From positions 1,178,001 to 1,242,000 of the forward strand of contig NW_017265140.1 of NCBI RefSeq assembly GCF_001638985.1: a stretch of DNA of 64,000 bases, read 5' to 3'. The position numbers and the translations under genes were made by a program. The notes beneath the pieces were generated by a model, which was not told where the DNA came from, did no database searches, and saw only the letters and a program-made list of their open reading frames with translations. The stretch comes from Phycomyces blakesleeanus NRRL 1555(-) (Eukaryota; Mucoromycota; Mucoromycetes; Mucorales; Phycomycetaceae). Shown in pieces: positions 12,351-23,640 of this stretch (its first letter is position 1; the number at the start of each line of letters is the position of its first letter).

Positions 12351-12594
12351 CACTTTTTTCATAAATTATTTGGATATTATTAGAAATTTATAGTGAAAAT
12401 ATGCATTAATTTGTCAGATTAATGTCAGACGATTTATAAAGAAGTATAAATGTTCTTTGTTGTTATTGAGCTTTTCCGTGCTCTTTTTGAGTGTATTTAT
12501 GAATTATATCTACAATAAAGAGGCTACTTTTATTAGAGCTGCCTTATGCGTATGGTGCGTTCAGAGATAAACATCTAAGTTTATGGGTGTTTTT

Positions 12595-12731
12595 CAAAGT
12601 TCCATGACTTTTGCTACAGACAAGCTATCCAAAATTGCTTAAATATGTTTAATAGAGGAGACTCTTCTCTATCAAACATGTTTAAGCGATTCTGGAAAAA
12701 AGGCTTGAATAAAAAGTCATGGACCTTCAAA
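12595..12731. repeat. long imperfect palindrome (hairpin)
   Basis: Arms of about 65 nt are reverse complements with mismatches and small gaps. The outer part pairs CCATGACTTTT with AAAAAGTCATGG, and the inner part pairs GCTTAAATATGTTT with AAACATGTTTAAGC, with almost no loop near 12660. It could be a MITE, a foldback element or a transcribed hairpin. Confidence 0.7.
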
Positions 12732-12935
12732 GTCAAGAGGTATCTGTAGAAAATAGCAGAGTTCTAGTTCTTTTTTTGAATATTGAAAAATTATTTTCCC
12801 CTGCCCATGTCGGGGATTAATAGTACCGTTTCTATAGAAAGGTATTTGTGTAACATAGACTGCCATGTTTAATATGTACCTTATATTTACTTTTGGTTCA
12901 TCAATCAAAACATTTCTAAATACTTAAACGTAAAT

Positions 12936-12960
12936 CTTAGGGGACAGGGGGTTTTTGGAT
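12936..12960. repeat. left terminal inverted repeat of the MULE
   Basis: Begins CTTAGGGGACAGGGGG and continues through a T-run; it matches the complement of 17645-17668. Further GGGGACAG-like units lie at about 12964-12972 and, inverted, at 13060-13110, probably transposase-binding sites. Confidence 0.8.
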
Positions 12961-13963
12961 GATGGGGACAGAGTGTTACACAAGCTTATAGTGAGTAGTC
13001 CGGCAGATAATTAGAGGCGTGACTACTTTTAACTTGTCCGGCAGACATCCATCGTTTCTGTGTGTAACACCCTGTCCCCCAAAAACCAGTCACCCCCCTG
13101 TCCCCATCCAGTATAATCACTTGTCTTTATTCACTAAGAAAAATCATGCAAAAGTGGAAGAACATTTGTCTGTAACTTTTCATTTTCATTTTTATTTATT
13201 TTTAAAAAATTCATAACTCGTTCAAAAAAATAGATAGAAATATGAGAGTAAGATGGTTGGTTTCGTTGATTTTTTCTGCATAAAGTGAGTATTTGTTTGT
13301 TTTGTAATATTTTTTGAATCACGTTTAATGAGTGAATTACAAAAGTTCTGTACATTTCATTTGTGAAAGATTGAACAAAAAAACAACAATTTGAAAATAT
13401 TAGTAAAAATTACTTGCAAGTGCTTTATATCAATAGAAAATAGTAAAAAAACGTTTCAGTAAAAGTTTTAGACCATATTATTATGTAGAAAAGATATTTA
13501 TTAGCAAAAACAATCTATCTTGAATGGTTAAAAACGTGAAAAAAAGTGTATATTTTGCTTGTTTATTCGACCAAAACATAATAAATTAACTTCAAATTTT
13601 GGATATAGAGATGTACGTATTTTTTCAGCAATACGGCAAAATATCCAAGCTTTAGAATTCGAATTAAGACAGTAATCTATCAAAAGCTATGCGTCGTTTC
13701 TGTTTTATATCTTTTATGGTAAAATTCACGTCTGTGATTGAATGAATATCTTAATCAGATTGCTTATAAATGCACAGACTTTGTACTCCAAAAAATAAAA
13801 GCCAATTATATAGTCTTCCAATTAGTTGGATGCCAATAATATTCGTATCTGGGTTTTATATGTAACATTAAAATTAAAGACAGACTGGGTGCAATTGTTT
13901 TTGTTAAAAAATTAAAGAAAAAAATAGGAGTAAAGTATATTAAAAGATAGAAAGATAGATAAG

Positions 13964-16900
13964 TTATATATGTGTGAGGTCAATAATATTGGAAGAATTT
14001 ACGGGAGAATTTGTAGGAGAGTTAGTGGCAGTAGTAGTAATTGTAGTAGTTGTAGTAGTGGAGGGTAAAAGATAAGACTTGTTCTTTGGGAACTGACCCC
14101 AATGATTCCAACTTGTGGAAAAGCAGTCAATGATACTCCCTCTACGGATAGCATCAAAATACAGCGCATTTACCTCAGGCCAGGACCGATGTACATGAGG
14201 CTTCACTTTAATTGTTGTCCAGTGGCACCCATGTATATGGTGCAAGACCATTGGCAATGACTTTCTTTTGAGAGGCTTCCGATCGTGGAGGGGAAGGAAA
14301 GTTACAGGCAAGACGCTCCGATCGTCCAAGTACACACAAACAGGCTCGTTATAGGTGTCAGCTATTATCTGAGCACAGTCTGGTGCAGAGAACCACATAG
14401 AGGAAGGGCAAGATGGGATATTTTCCCCAAGAGCAGGGTCAATCTCGGAGCCAAAGGCAATGACCTCTGTCACTTCGGCAACATCCATGCCAAAGTTGTG
14501 CTCGTAAAGTTTACCGTGGGTTGCCATCGTGGCCAACATCTTCTTCTTCACCAAAGGAAACTGATCCTCTCCACCCTCTTTCAGGTGTGCAAATACACGG
14601 AGACCACACCAACCATCGGACTTGGGGTTAAATGTCAACGAAATGGCGGCTTGATCGATTTGAGCAGGCAGAGCAAAGTCATGCACATTTTTGTTTTGTT
14701 TTTTTGGACTAGGCAAATCGTACCAGTAGTCGTCTTGGAGATGTTTGGGTCTTTTAATTCCAGAGGAATATTTTTCAGCTAAGAAGAAACAAAAAACAAT
14801 GTAACATTTAGCATTTAATTTTAGTAAAATATCTTATCGGTTACCTTCTTCGAGAGGCTCTTGCTTTTTAGCGAAATTGGTTGTTTTAGCTATAGAGAAA
14901 ACATGCAATGTGTGAGCAAACCATACAAAATATTCTGTGATTCATTTATAAGTTATCAAAAATTACCTTCTTCGAGAGGCTCTTGTTTTTCAGCGAATTG
15001 GGTTTCTTTTTTTATTTCTTTTATGACTAGAAATAGTAAGCATTAGATATTACATTGTAATTTCACAAAAAAAACAATTATAAATTACTTTTTTTGAGAG
15101 GCTCTTCCTCTAAGAACTCCTTCATCACTTCTTTAAGTCCTTCTTTCAAAATACTTCTGATATCATTCTAAAGAAATAAAGAATAAATATGTATTAGATT
15201 GTGAAATCATGTTTGTGTATGTTGCATGCTTACTTTGTTCTTTTGCACAAGGAGATGTCTGTGCTTGTGACGGACAAAGTCCTTTGGGAGAGCATTTTTC
15301 CTTTTGACGTGCTTAGGTCTTCCAGGAGCTTTGACCTCACTTGCCAAAGGAAATACAACATTTGGATGGTCAATTATTTCACCAGCATTGTCAACAAGTT
15401 CATCAACCATTGCCATAAGATTCTGGACTTGTTGATTCCCTTCACACTGACGAAACAATTGTTCAAGCTTTGTTATACATTTCACCCATGGGGCAGGCTT
15501 TTCAACGTCGATTTTCTGTAGAGAAACATCACATTCCAGTTGCTTCAAACGTTCACCCAAAGAAGAAGACAGAATCCATCTTTCAGGAATGTCTGATAAT
15601 AGCAACATACGATCTCTTGGCAGATCATGGTGACAAGGAAGACCAAACACCACTTTTACTCTGCAATTGCAAAGCTCACCAGGTACAACCTCTTCTAGAA
15701 GCTCAGCACGGATGGTGATCAAACCAATTCTGGAGACGTGGTGAATCAATCCATAGAGGCGAGGTTCATGGTATATTCTGGCATCTGTGATAGTTGCCTC
15801 ATTCAACTCAAGGTCCTGATAGTCGCCCTCAAACTGGAGAAGATAGGAGCAAATTTGCTCAAATGAAGAGTTCAATGACTGAAGAGCCGAGATTTTTCTT
15901 TTCAGAGCATTATGGCCACTCTCGACACATTGTGTTGTCACACAGCCAAAATGTTTTAATTGACTAGTGAGATAGCCAGCCCACTTTTCTTTGCACGGCA
16001 TCCACTCATCTTCAAAGTACTTTTCTAGAGTTCTTTTTTCTACAACCTTCGTAGAATCATCATCATTGTCTTCTAGCTGCTCTTTACTTTGGAAATCTTT
16101 CCGAGATGACAGCGGTTTGAAAAGCTCAAGATTTTCATCAAAGACATCGCATTTATCTCTGAAGATCATTTTATTGACTAAATGTGTGCACAACTCTTTT
16201 TCTTTTCCTGGCTTCATTGTTTTTTTTGCCATTTTGGCAATGTTGTTGATCATATGCCAACCACACAGAAGCTTCTTGGCTAAGGGGAACTCAGAATCAA
16301 GCGCATTCATCAATACTTTACATTTGTCTGTAACAAATATAGGGGCTTTATCAACCCCCTCCAAAACAATTGCTTTCAGAGACTTCACAAACCAAACATA
16401 GCTCTTCTCTGTCTCATCAGCTACCCATGCAAAGGCCACAGGAAAGCTCTTCAACCTTTCTCCACCTAGGTTACTGACACTCTCTACGCAAACCAATGGC
16501 ATCTTCGCGCAGTTTGTCTTGTATGTAGCATCCACAATAAAGACATTGGAGAAACGTCGAGCTCTCTTGATCATTATATTGTTCGTAAAAAATATATGAG
16601 TGAGTCTATTTCTCTCATTAAACTCGTAGAGAACGGAAAATCCCTTTGCTTCCATTGTTCTGATGAGCTCAGTAGCACCATGGGCAGACTCCTCATCACC
16701 ACGAGTAGCACTGTACTTGAGATTGTTGATATCGCTGATCCTCAGCTTTCTCATTCCTGTCACCTTGTCACTTGTTACCTTCTGAACATCACGGGACTTG
16801 ATGTGATTCTCCAACATTGTCTTTGCAATAGTGGCATCTTCAGCAGTCAAAAGAGACATTCTTCCTTGGTGAGAAGAAGCCAAATTCTCAGGGGTGACAG

Positions 16901-17258
16901 GGTGGTTGTGGCAATGTTCGTTTTCCCCATAGGCGGGCAAAGGAAGATATCTTTCACTCTTCTTCTTATAAGAAAATCTTAAGAGAGAGGGGCATCCAGT
17001 AAGAGAAGAGTTGGGCGTCTTCTTTCTTTTCTCATCACTTATATTGCACTTGTCACGATAAACACCAGCCTTTGAACAAGCAATGTGAAGAATAGGGAAT
17101 TTTCCGTCCTTAATCTTAACGGTGAAGTTATTAGAAAGGGCGTAATCGTTTACGGCTTGAAGAACACTCTGCTTGTCAGGATAACCATTCTCAGGGAATG
17201 AGAGAGTTGTTTTAAGCGAGTACATCTTCTCAATAGGGGTATTGAAGTTGGTGTTCAT
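13964..17258 (-). CDS. MULE transposase with C-terminal OTU-like cysteine protease domain
   Basis: Five exons join in frame: 15234-17258, 15089-15167, 14967-15026, 14845-14889 and 13964-14778, giving 1007 residues without a stop. Order: an N-terminal Cys/His-rich DNA-binding region; the MULE catalytic core with VFIVDATYKTN (first Asp), IFVTDKCKVLMNA (second Asp), a CGWH motif and CVESGHNALKRK (Glu); a SWIM-type zinc finger CNC...CHH; a charged linker; then an OTU-like domain with SDGWCGLRVF (Asp and nucleophile Cys) and HGCHWTTIKV (catalytic-type His). The MULE core would cut and paste the element. The OTU part is homologous to deubiquitinases; its substrate is unknown. The linker exons repeat a QEPLEE motif. 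The start is the first Met after the right subterminal region. Confidence 0.88.
14845..15167 (-). repeat. tandemly duplicated micro-exons in the MULE-OTU gene
   Basis: The exons at 14967-15026 (60 nt) and 14845-14889 (45 nt) encode near-identical FAEKQEPLEE and FAKKQEPLEE, with matching introns (acceptor CTATTTCTAG or CTCTATAG, donor GAAG/GTAA). The exon at 15089-15167 ends FLEEEPLKK. All the introns between them are phase 1, so exons can be gained or skipped without a frameshift. Confidence 0.8.
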
Positions 17259-17462
17259 ATTTAATAAAAGAGCACTGTAGTTATATAAGTATTTTTATTG
17301 ATTCATGTATGCAATGTACACAATATATGCAATGTATGCAATGTACATAACGTAAAAAAGGCATCATATCTTGTTATTTGGAAATATTATTTTTTATTCT
17401 TACAACTAAATGTTAATGACTTTAAGAAAGGGGGTGTTTTTATTTTTCCTGGGAAATTGGAA

Positions 17463-17565
17463 TGATCTAAAGATGGGGACAGGGGTGTGCTTATAACGAT
17501 GGAGCAAGGTGTGCTTATAAATGATGGGGACAAGGGTGTGCTTATAAAGAATGGGGACAGGGGGT
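17463..17565. repeat. subterminal tandem repeats of the MULE
   Basis: Three copies of a unit close to GATGGGGACAGGGGTGTGC followed by TTATAA lie near the right end, with a fourth partial copy running into GGGGACAGGGGG. They resemble the terminal repeat and are plausible transposase-binding sites. Confidence 0.8.
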
Positions 17566-17644
17566 TCTTCAAGACACTTTATAGCCGGGCCTCGGACTTG
17601 CAGTCACCTTAAATTGTGCGGTGCCATTACCCCCCATCCCCATA

Positions 17645-17668
17645 GCCAAAAACCCCCCGTCCCCTAAG
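17645..17668. repeat. right terminal inverted repeat of the MULE
   Basis: CCAAAAACCCCCCGTCCCCT then AAG, complementary to 12936-12959. It is followed by 6 bp and the right copy of the AATACTTAAAC duplication. Confidence 0.8.
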
Positions 17669-17714
17669 ATTGCTAATACTTAAACCTTTTAATCTACAAA
17701 ACAATTTTGTTAAA

Positions 17715-19826
17715 ATGCCTTCTGCCAGCAAGAAATCAAGATTAGCAAAAAGCAAATCTCGATCAGAATCTGGAAACTGTTTCTCTAAAAATATAGAAAC
17801 CAGCAATGACGACCTGGTTGACTTATTTGAGATTGTTGTTGAAGAAGATATTACTGTGGATGACAGAGAACTTCAGGGAATTACAGATGATGTTACTTCT
17901 GCCATCTATTCTAGCCACTTTCTCAAATGGCATGAGGGAGCTGATAAGTCCCTTCGTGATACATATCAGAAGAATTCATTAACAACTGAGTGGAGAAAAA
18001 GAAAGACTATGAAGGAATCTTTTGATTTTAAAGGAAGTTATCTTCTAATAGTAAAGGGCTTTGCAATTTTAAGTCGAAAAGAGTCTGTCAATGAAGAATT
18101 AGAGCCAGTCAAAGTTACTTCTAGGAAAATATCTGCGAATACAATTTCTCTTCTCAAGCTTGCCTTTAACAATATAAAAGAAGAAATTGTCCCATTTACT
18201 TATATAAGTAGTTCATCTCTGCCAGTAGACCATTATGAGCTTTGCAAACTCAAATCTGTCAAAAGTTACTTAAGACATAGACTCTCAGAAAGTAAGACAA
18301 TGGAAGCATCCGAGAAAGCAGCTATGGAAGTATGATTACATACCAATACTTATTGACCAGCAATGATAAGAAAATATGCAAAAGAATATATCAATTTCTG
18401 ATCAATTGCATTATATCAGCAAGGAAAACATGCTATTCGTTTCTCTTTGTTTTCCAATGAGGACTTTAAGGCATCTATTTGCAAATGAATTTAGCAACAG
18501 AAGCCAGAAAGTCTCAGTACTATTCTGGTTAAGAAACACATTGATGAGGTTGTTATACCAAAAAAACTTGGAATTCCAGGAAGTGTCTCAACGAGTACAG
18601 TTTGGAAATATCTTCACAAATGGGGATATATCTTCAGAAAAAATTCTAAAGATATTTATTATGATGGTCACGAGAGAGCTGACGTTATTGAATACTGAAA
18701 TAAATAGGCGAATCAAATGATGGGATATAAGACAAAGATGGCGAGCTTTGGTGAGAATGATGAAGTAACTATGCCACAGCTATCAACTGATAAAGTAGAA
18801 CATGTCCTTATCACCCATGATGAGTCAACTTTCTATTCAAATGATGAAAAAGAAGCTATGTGGCTAGTGGAAGGTGAAAATCCAATTTGAAAGAAGGGTC
18901 CTGGCATGTCACTTATGATTATTGAATTCAAATGTGCATGCCATGGTACAATGTCTAATGCTGCGTGTTCTAGTTGGGAGGTATTCCATCCTGGAGCCAA
19001 TAGAGATGGGTACTGGACTAGTGCTCATATGTTGAAGCAATTGGAGAGTAATGCAATTCCTCTATTTGAAGTAATTCACCCTGGATGTAAGGCCGTCTTT
19101 GTATTCAATCAAAGTACAAACCACAAGGCGTACAGTCAAAATGCTTTAATAGCAAATAAAATAACCTTAGGTGACAAAGAGGTTGAAGAAGATGATCTTT
19201 GTACACTGAGGGACACTACTTTTGTCTGGGATGGTGAAGAACAAGTACAGACAATGTACTACAAGAAGGACAAGTGGTTTACAAAGAAGAGCGGGCAGTG
19301 GGTGACGAAGAAGGTGAAATACGTGAAGGATATCCATACAATCCTAGAGGAGTGTGTTATGTAGTTGGGGAAGAACCCATACAATCCTACCAAGAAATGG
19401 AGATTTGACTGCAAAAAAGACGCTTCTGAAGATAGCAAGTGCTGTGCACATCATTTTCTGGCTTCTCAGCCAGATTTTATATCACAGAAAACTGCACTTC
19501 ATGAGGCTGTCAAAGTATCTGACCACATCTTCAAGTTATACCCTAAGTTCCATTGTGAATGCAATTGGATCGAGAGGTACTGGGGCGCTGCCAAATGTGA
19601 AGCTTGGCTTCAGTGTGATTATACACATAAGTCTCTGGATAAAAATATCTATTCTTTTCTTGATCATGCTGGAAAGCTTCAAAACATCTGAAGATACTAC
19701 AACCACTTGTGGCATTACATTGAGGCATACAACTAAGATATGAATGTGAAAGAAACTCATGATGTTGTCAAGAACTTTACCTCAAGAAAATATACTTCTC
19801 ATTGCCATGATGAAGGAAAGGAATAG
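17715..19826 (+). pseudogene. broken IS630/Tc1-mariner-like DDE transposase
   Basis: The frame opens at ATG 17715 (MPSASKKSRLAKSK) and runs about 207 codons, then breaks repeatedly between 18336 and 18905. It resumes with the catalytic domain: LITHDESTFYSND (first Asp), FKCACHGTMSNAA, AVFVFNQSTNH where the family normally has Asp-Gln-Ser, and HCECNWIERYWGAAK (Glu). A further stop falls at about 19362 and another at 19689-19691. So both the frame and a catalytic Asp are lost (GAT to AAT at 19107-19109). The C-terminus reads KNFTSRKYTSH then stops at 19824. The MULE inserted about 30 bp upstream of its start. Assignment to the broader IS630-like superfamily is by motif order and is not exact. 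Confidence 0.7.
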
Positions 19827-21289
19827 ACTCTTACTCTTCTTTTTAATATTTGTATTTGTACTTTTTCTCTTTACTATAATTTGTATTTCATTTTTTACTT
19901 TTTTTCTTTTTTTTAAAATATATATATTAACTTTACTTGTCTGATCTACTAAGCATTAACCCTTATATACCAAATACAATTTTTTAATATCACACGCGGA
20001 CTTTAAACCAATTTGGTGTCGGAGTTTTGTCGAGAGAAAATTGAAATAATTTCAAAAACTTCGATGTTTATGCCTGAACATACCATATTTAAATATCATT
20101 AATGATATATAAAGTAGATTAAACATTGATTTTATGTCTTTTTGAACTTTATTTTACCTTTAAAAATTACACTATAACCTTTTTAACTAAGTATGCTCCT
20201 CTTGAAGTAGTACTAGTTTTTTTGTAGTATGTTAAGCTACCTAGAGAACCCAATAAGCTGACTGTAGGGTCAAATTTCTCACCTTCTTGATCTTTTATAC
20301 TTGGAGAGGATGGTATGTACTAGTGAATGACCAAGTTCTTTCTGTTTCTTCTTGTAGTTTTGTTTGATTTATTTAGTATCATAGTTGGTTAGATATTTAT
20401 AAATGTATGACAGTAATAAAGATTGTGATTTGTAAAAAAAAGTTGATGTATGAAATACACAAAATTGATTTATTATGAGTTTTATACCCAAGACTTGGAA
20501 TATTATGTTATTATTTTATTACATGACAAACATAATGACTTTTAGAGAGAATTAATTGATATTTCACTCTGATATTTTAGTATATTGTAGCTAAGAGTCT
20601 TATAATTGATTTTATGCAAGGAGTATTGAAAATTAATTATTGTATATGTCTTCATGAATTTGTAGGATAAGATTCTTACTATTCAACTAAATTAAGTCGA
20701 AGTAGAGAACTTAGACTTATTAAAAATGGAAGTTGTAGTCGGTATAAGAAAATATATACTCTGATAAGTCTAAGTCGAAGTATAAGCTTAATTGACTCTG
20801 TTAACAATCTCTCTATTATGCTGGAGTTTTTGGATTTTCTTCTGTGTAGTTATAATGCAATCAATACTGTCTTCAACTTTCTGATATTGACTGAATCTTC
20901 TTTTTTGCTTTTTGTCTAATATCTGACTGTTTGAATCATGTGAGATGAGACTCCCCAGCCCAAGCTGGATATATTAATGTATATTTTGAATATTGGTGGT
21001 AGTTATATCGGTTTTCTGATTGGTAGTATCAGGAACATGGCCAGGAAGGTAGTAACAGATAGCAAGAACAAGACAGAGAAGAAAGGATTCTTTTATTTAA
21101 TATGTTGTTCATGTGATCTTTAGAGAATCAAGCACAATAGATATTTATATAAATTTTAGTTAGATGACAATAGTAAATAATTATTGTGAGTGTAATACAA
21201 AGATATAAATAGGCAGAAAAACTTAAACCCTAGTGATCTGAATGTCTCTCTAAAGTATACTTTAATTGATAATAAATCAAAGTTTAGAA
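19827..21289. other. AT-rich sequence, no gene seen
   Basis: No open frame of substance and no recognised motif on either strand. Probably eroded transposon sequence; the downstream part of the adjoining DIRS relic could lie here but I could not recognise it. Confidence 0.5.
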
Positions 21290-21830
21290 TTAATCCAACT
21301 CAATAATCAATAAGCTTGATTCCTTACAGATAGCCTATTTGTAGCTTCTCCATTTTTGACATACTAATTCAACTTCTTTTGTGCTTTCAAAGATAAAGAA
21401 AAATTTGTCTCCTATTTTGTTGGTTTTACTTAGGGTGGTTTTGATAGATCTATCTGTATATATTACATATGCAACAATGACTTCTCTATTACTGGAATCA
21501 TAGACGTCATTTTTTTATCAAGCTAATAATATATCTGCACAATCTCACTTATATGAATATCTGTTTGACTTGGGTATTCAAGTTGGTCATTTTCATTTTT
21601 GGAACTTTGATGTCTATAGTCTTGATATTGAGTGTAAATCCTAGAAGTTGGTGCTTGTACAAAGGTTTTAATATACTTTTTTGCCAGTTAATCCAATATT
21701 TTAGAAAGTTTAGATACTTTAATACTCAAGATATATGTTGTTTTATCTCTTACTTGATTTTTGCTACACTTGTGCCAAATAAATCACAGTCAGATTCCTT
21801 GATTTCTAGTCCCAAATAAACTACAAATCA
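21290..21830 (-). pseudogene. DIRS-type reverse transcriptase fragment
   Basis: On the minus strand, at about 21830-21300, the translation shows LGFTLNIKTIDIKVPKMK and, about 40 codons on, KMTSMIPVIEKSLLHM. These match the thumb/connection segment of DIRS-like reverse transcriptases, where LGFxLN is followed by the conserved K(M/L)xxxxP(A/V)I..A/SLLH. Stops and frame changes break it. It is collinear with, and upstream of, the RNase H/recombinase relic at 10.6-12.35 kb on the same strand. Confidence 0.6.
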
Positions 21831-21944
21831 ACTTCTTTATATTATGTCTTCTAAAGAACTTGACTGAATAAAGTGAAAATTTGTTTTATTACAGATATAA
21901 ATATATATATTATAGAAATAAAAAAATAAAATAAGGTCTAATAT

Positions 21945-22870
21945 GTGATGTAGTCACTATGAGCTTTTATAACTGCCTGAACTTTATCTGATATACTTGC
22001 TACAAGAGTATAACAAAGTTCTGAACCAAGTCTCTTCTACTTCTGAAGAATGCAAGCCTTGATCTCTTCAACATTGTTTATAGAGGTCTTTCTCTCTTGG
22101 CCACTAGCTTTTAGAGCATGTCGGACATGCTTAACAAGATTCAAATCTGGACTTTGAGATGGCCAGTAGTCAAAATGTTTAATTTCTTAACATTTTTTCT
22201 ACTATATCATATAAGACTCAGTATGACTACTAGCATTGTCTTCTTGAAATGTAAACATAGTGTTTTGTTTATAATTCAATTTCATATATGAGATATTGAA
22301 GTTGTTAGACAAGCAATTGTCATATGCATCTTTGTCTACTGGCCCTTAAGAAATAATAACGATCCAAGTCTATCAGCTCAGAAACAATGCCCCACTAGCA
22401 CAAAACTCTTTTCATACTTCTCTGTTATTAGTGTATGTTGTTTCTAGTTTTTTTCTCCTTGCTTACAAATCATAGCTGAGTCCGAATTATTAGTCTTTAT
22501 TAAAATTCTTGACTTATCTGATCACATTATCTTATTTCAGTTGCTAATCTCAAAGCTGACTTTATTTTTGACCTAACGCAACCAATTCTTCTTCTGTTTA
22601 TAGATTAAGTTTGACTTAGAAACAGGGATATAAGAACCAAAGCCTTTGGTCTTAAGGTTTTAGATAACCGCATCTCTACAGATGATGGTACCAGCAGCTG
22701 TCATATTTTTTAATAATATACATAAGTCTTAAAAGGGTTATGTCTCACACTTAAGTAAAGGCTTGTAATATTTGTGATACTAAGTTTTTTAGATCTCTTA
22801 GGTCTGGTATTTGGTTTTGCAGCAGAGAGCACCTTTTTTATAATAGATAATTTTTGAAAAGAGAACATTT
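21945..22870 (-). pseudogene. Tc1/mariner transposase relic
   Basis: Minus-strand reading gives a paired-type N-terminal region (KPNTRPKRSKKLS...), a central stretch corresponding to CASGALFLS, and the C-terminal FDYWPSQSPDLNLVKHV followed by IKACILQK and KVQAVIKAHS. WPSQSPDLN is the signature around the third catalytic position of Tc1 transposases. In-frame stops are frequent and two segments are shifted. Inverted termini were not identified. Confidence 0.7.
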
Positions 22871-23002
22871 TTGGATTAAATCTCCAGTTCCATAAATGGT
22901 AACTTAGAGTTGCTTATGGAACACAATATATTATACATCTGTATAAAAACTCTGGAATAAATATCATTGGCTGAAAAAAAATGAAATCTTATATTTGTTG
23001 CT

Positions 23003-23640
23003 ATGTTTAAATATTAAGACTTTATCTAATTTAAGAAAAACAAATTGCAGAAAAATAAAAGATATTTCATTATAGAATACTTTTAAATAGTATAAAGAAA
23101 AGTTTAAAGCAATTATAAGTTAAAAATATAACAATCCCATAAAGTCTTATAGTTTTCTAGCTTTATACTCTCTTTTCGGAAATTATTGATGCAAAAATAA
23201 AAAATTATTTAGTGCAAAAACAAAGATAAAATTTGGTGTAATTTTTTATCATTTCTCTGCTTAATTCATCTTTTTTGGTGCATTTGGTGCATTCTATTTT
23301 TGCACCTAATAATTTTTTATTTGTGCACCAAATTTCTTTTTGTTTGTGTACCAAATTGATTTTTATTTTTGCACCAATAATTTCCAAAAAGAGTGTATAC
23401 ATTAACCATCTTGTGTGATTTAGAAACTCAGAAATATAAATCATTGAATAAAAATAAAAGTATTATTTTGGTTACACTGTTTAAATACTGGGGTTTTATC
23501 TCGTTTAAAAAATACTTTTGCAGAAAAGCAGTAGATATCACACCACAAAGAGTTTTTAAATAACATTAAAAACGTATTAGAGCAAACAGAATTCAAAAAT
23601 ATTAAGATCACAAAATGTCTTTTAGTTTTCTAGCTCTATA
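23003..23640. repeat. pair of diverged direct repeats of about 165 bp
   Basis: 23003-23167 and 23476-23640 align along their length: both open TGTTTAAATA, contain TTGCAGAAAA, and end AGTTTTCTAGCT. The MITE at 23164-23399 begins at the 3' end of the first copy. Confidence 0.6.
23164..23399. mobile_element. MITE with long terminal inverted repeats
   Basis: About 236 bp. The left end reads TATACTCTCTTTTCGGAAAT then TATTG; the right end is its complement with few changes, giving inverted repeats of about 35 bp. The interior is a string of degenerate TGCACAAATAAAAA-type units in both orientations. TA at both outer edges suggests a mariner-type TA target. It has no coding capacity. Confidence 0.7.

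Larger units (their letters stand above)
12930..17674 (-). mobile_element. apparently intact MULE DNA transposon with OTU domain
   Basis: Both ends carry an inverted repeat: left CTTAGGGGACAGGGGG from 12936, right its complement ending at 17668 with one change in that stretch, extended by TTTTTGG. Both are set in GGGGACAGGG-rich subterminal DNA. An 11-bp direct repeat AATACTTAAAC flanks it (12919-12929 and 17675-17685), within the long target duplications known for Mutator-like elements. The single gene inside is uninterrupted. The element sits just upstream of the IS630-like pseudogene. Exact termini are uncertain by a few bases. Coding integrity suggests a recent insertion. Confidence 0.85.

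Noticed and set aside
17463..17565. Tandem GATGGGGACAGGGG units as a CRISPR array
   Set aside because: Only three or four degenerate units without regular unique spacers, in a eukaryotic transposon end that shares the motif.
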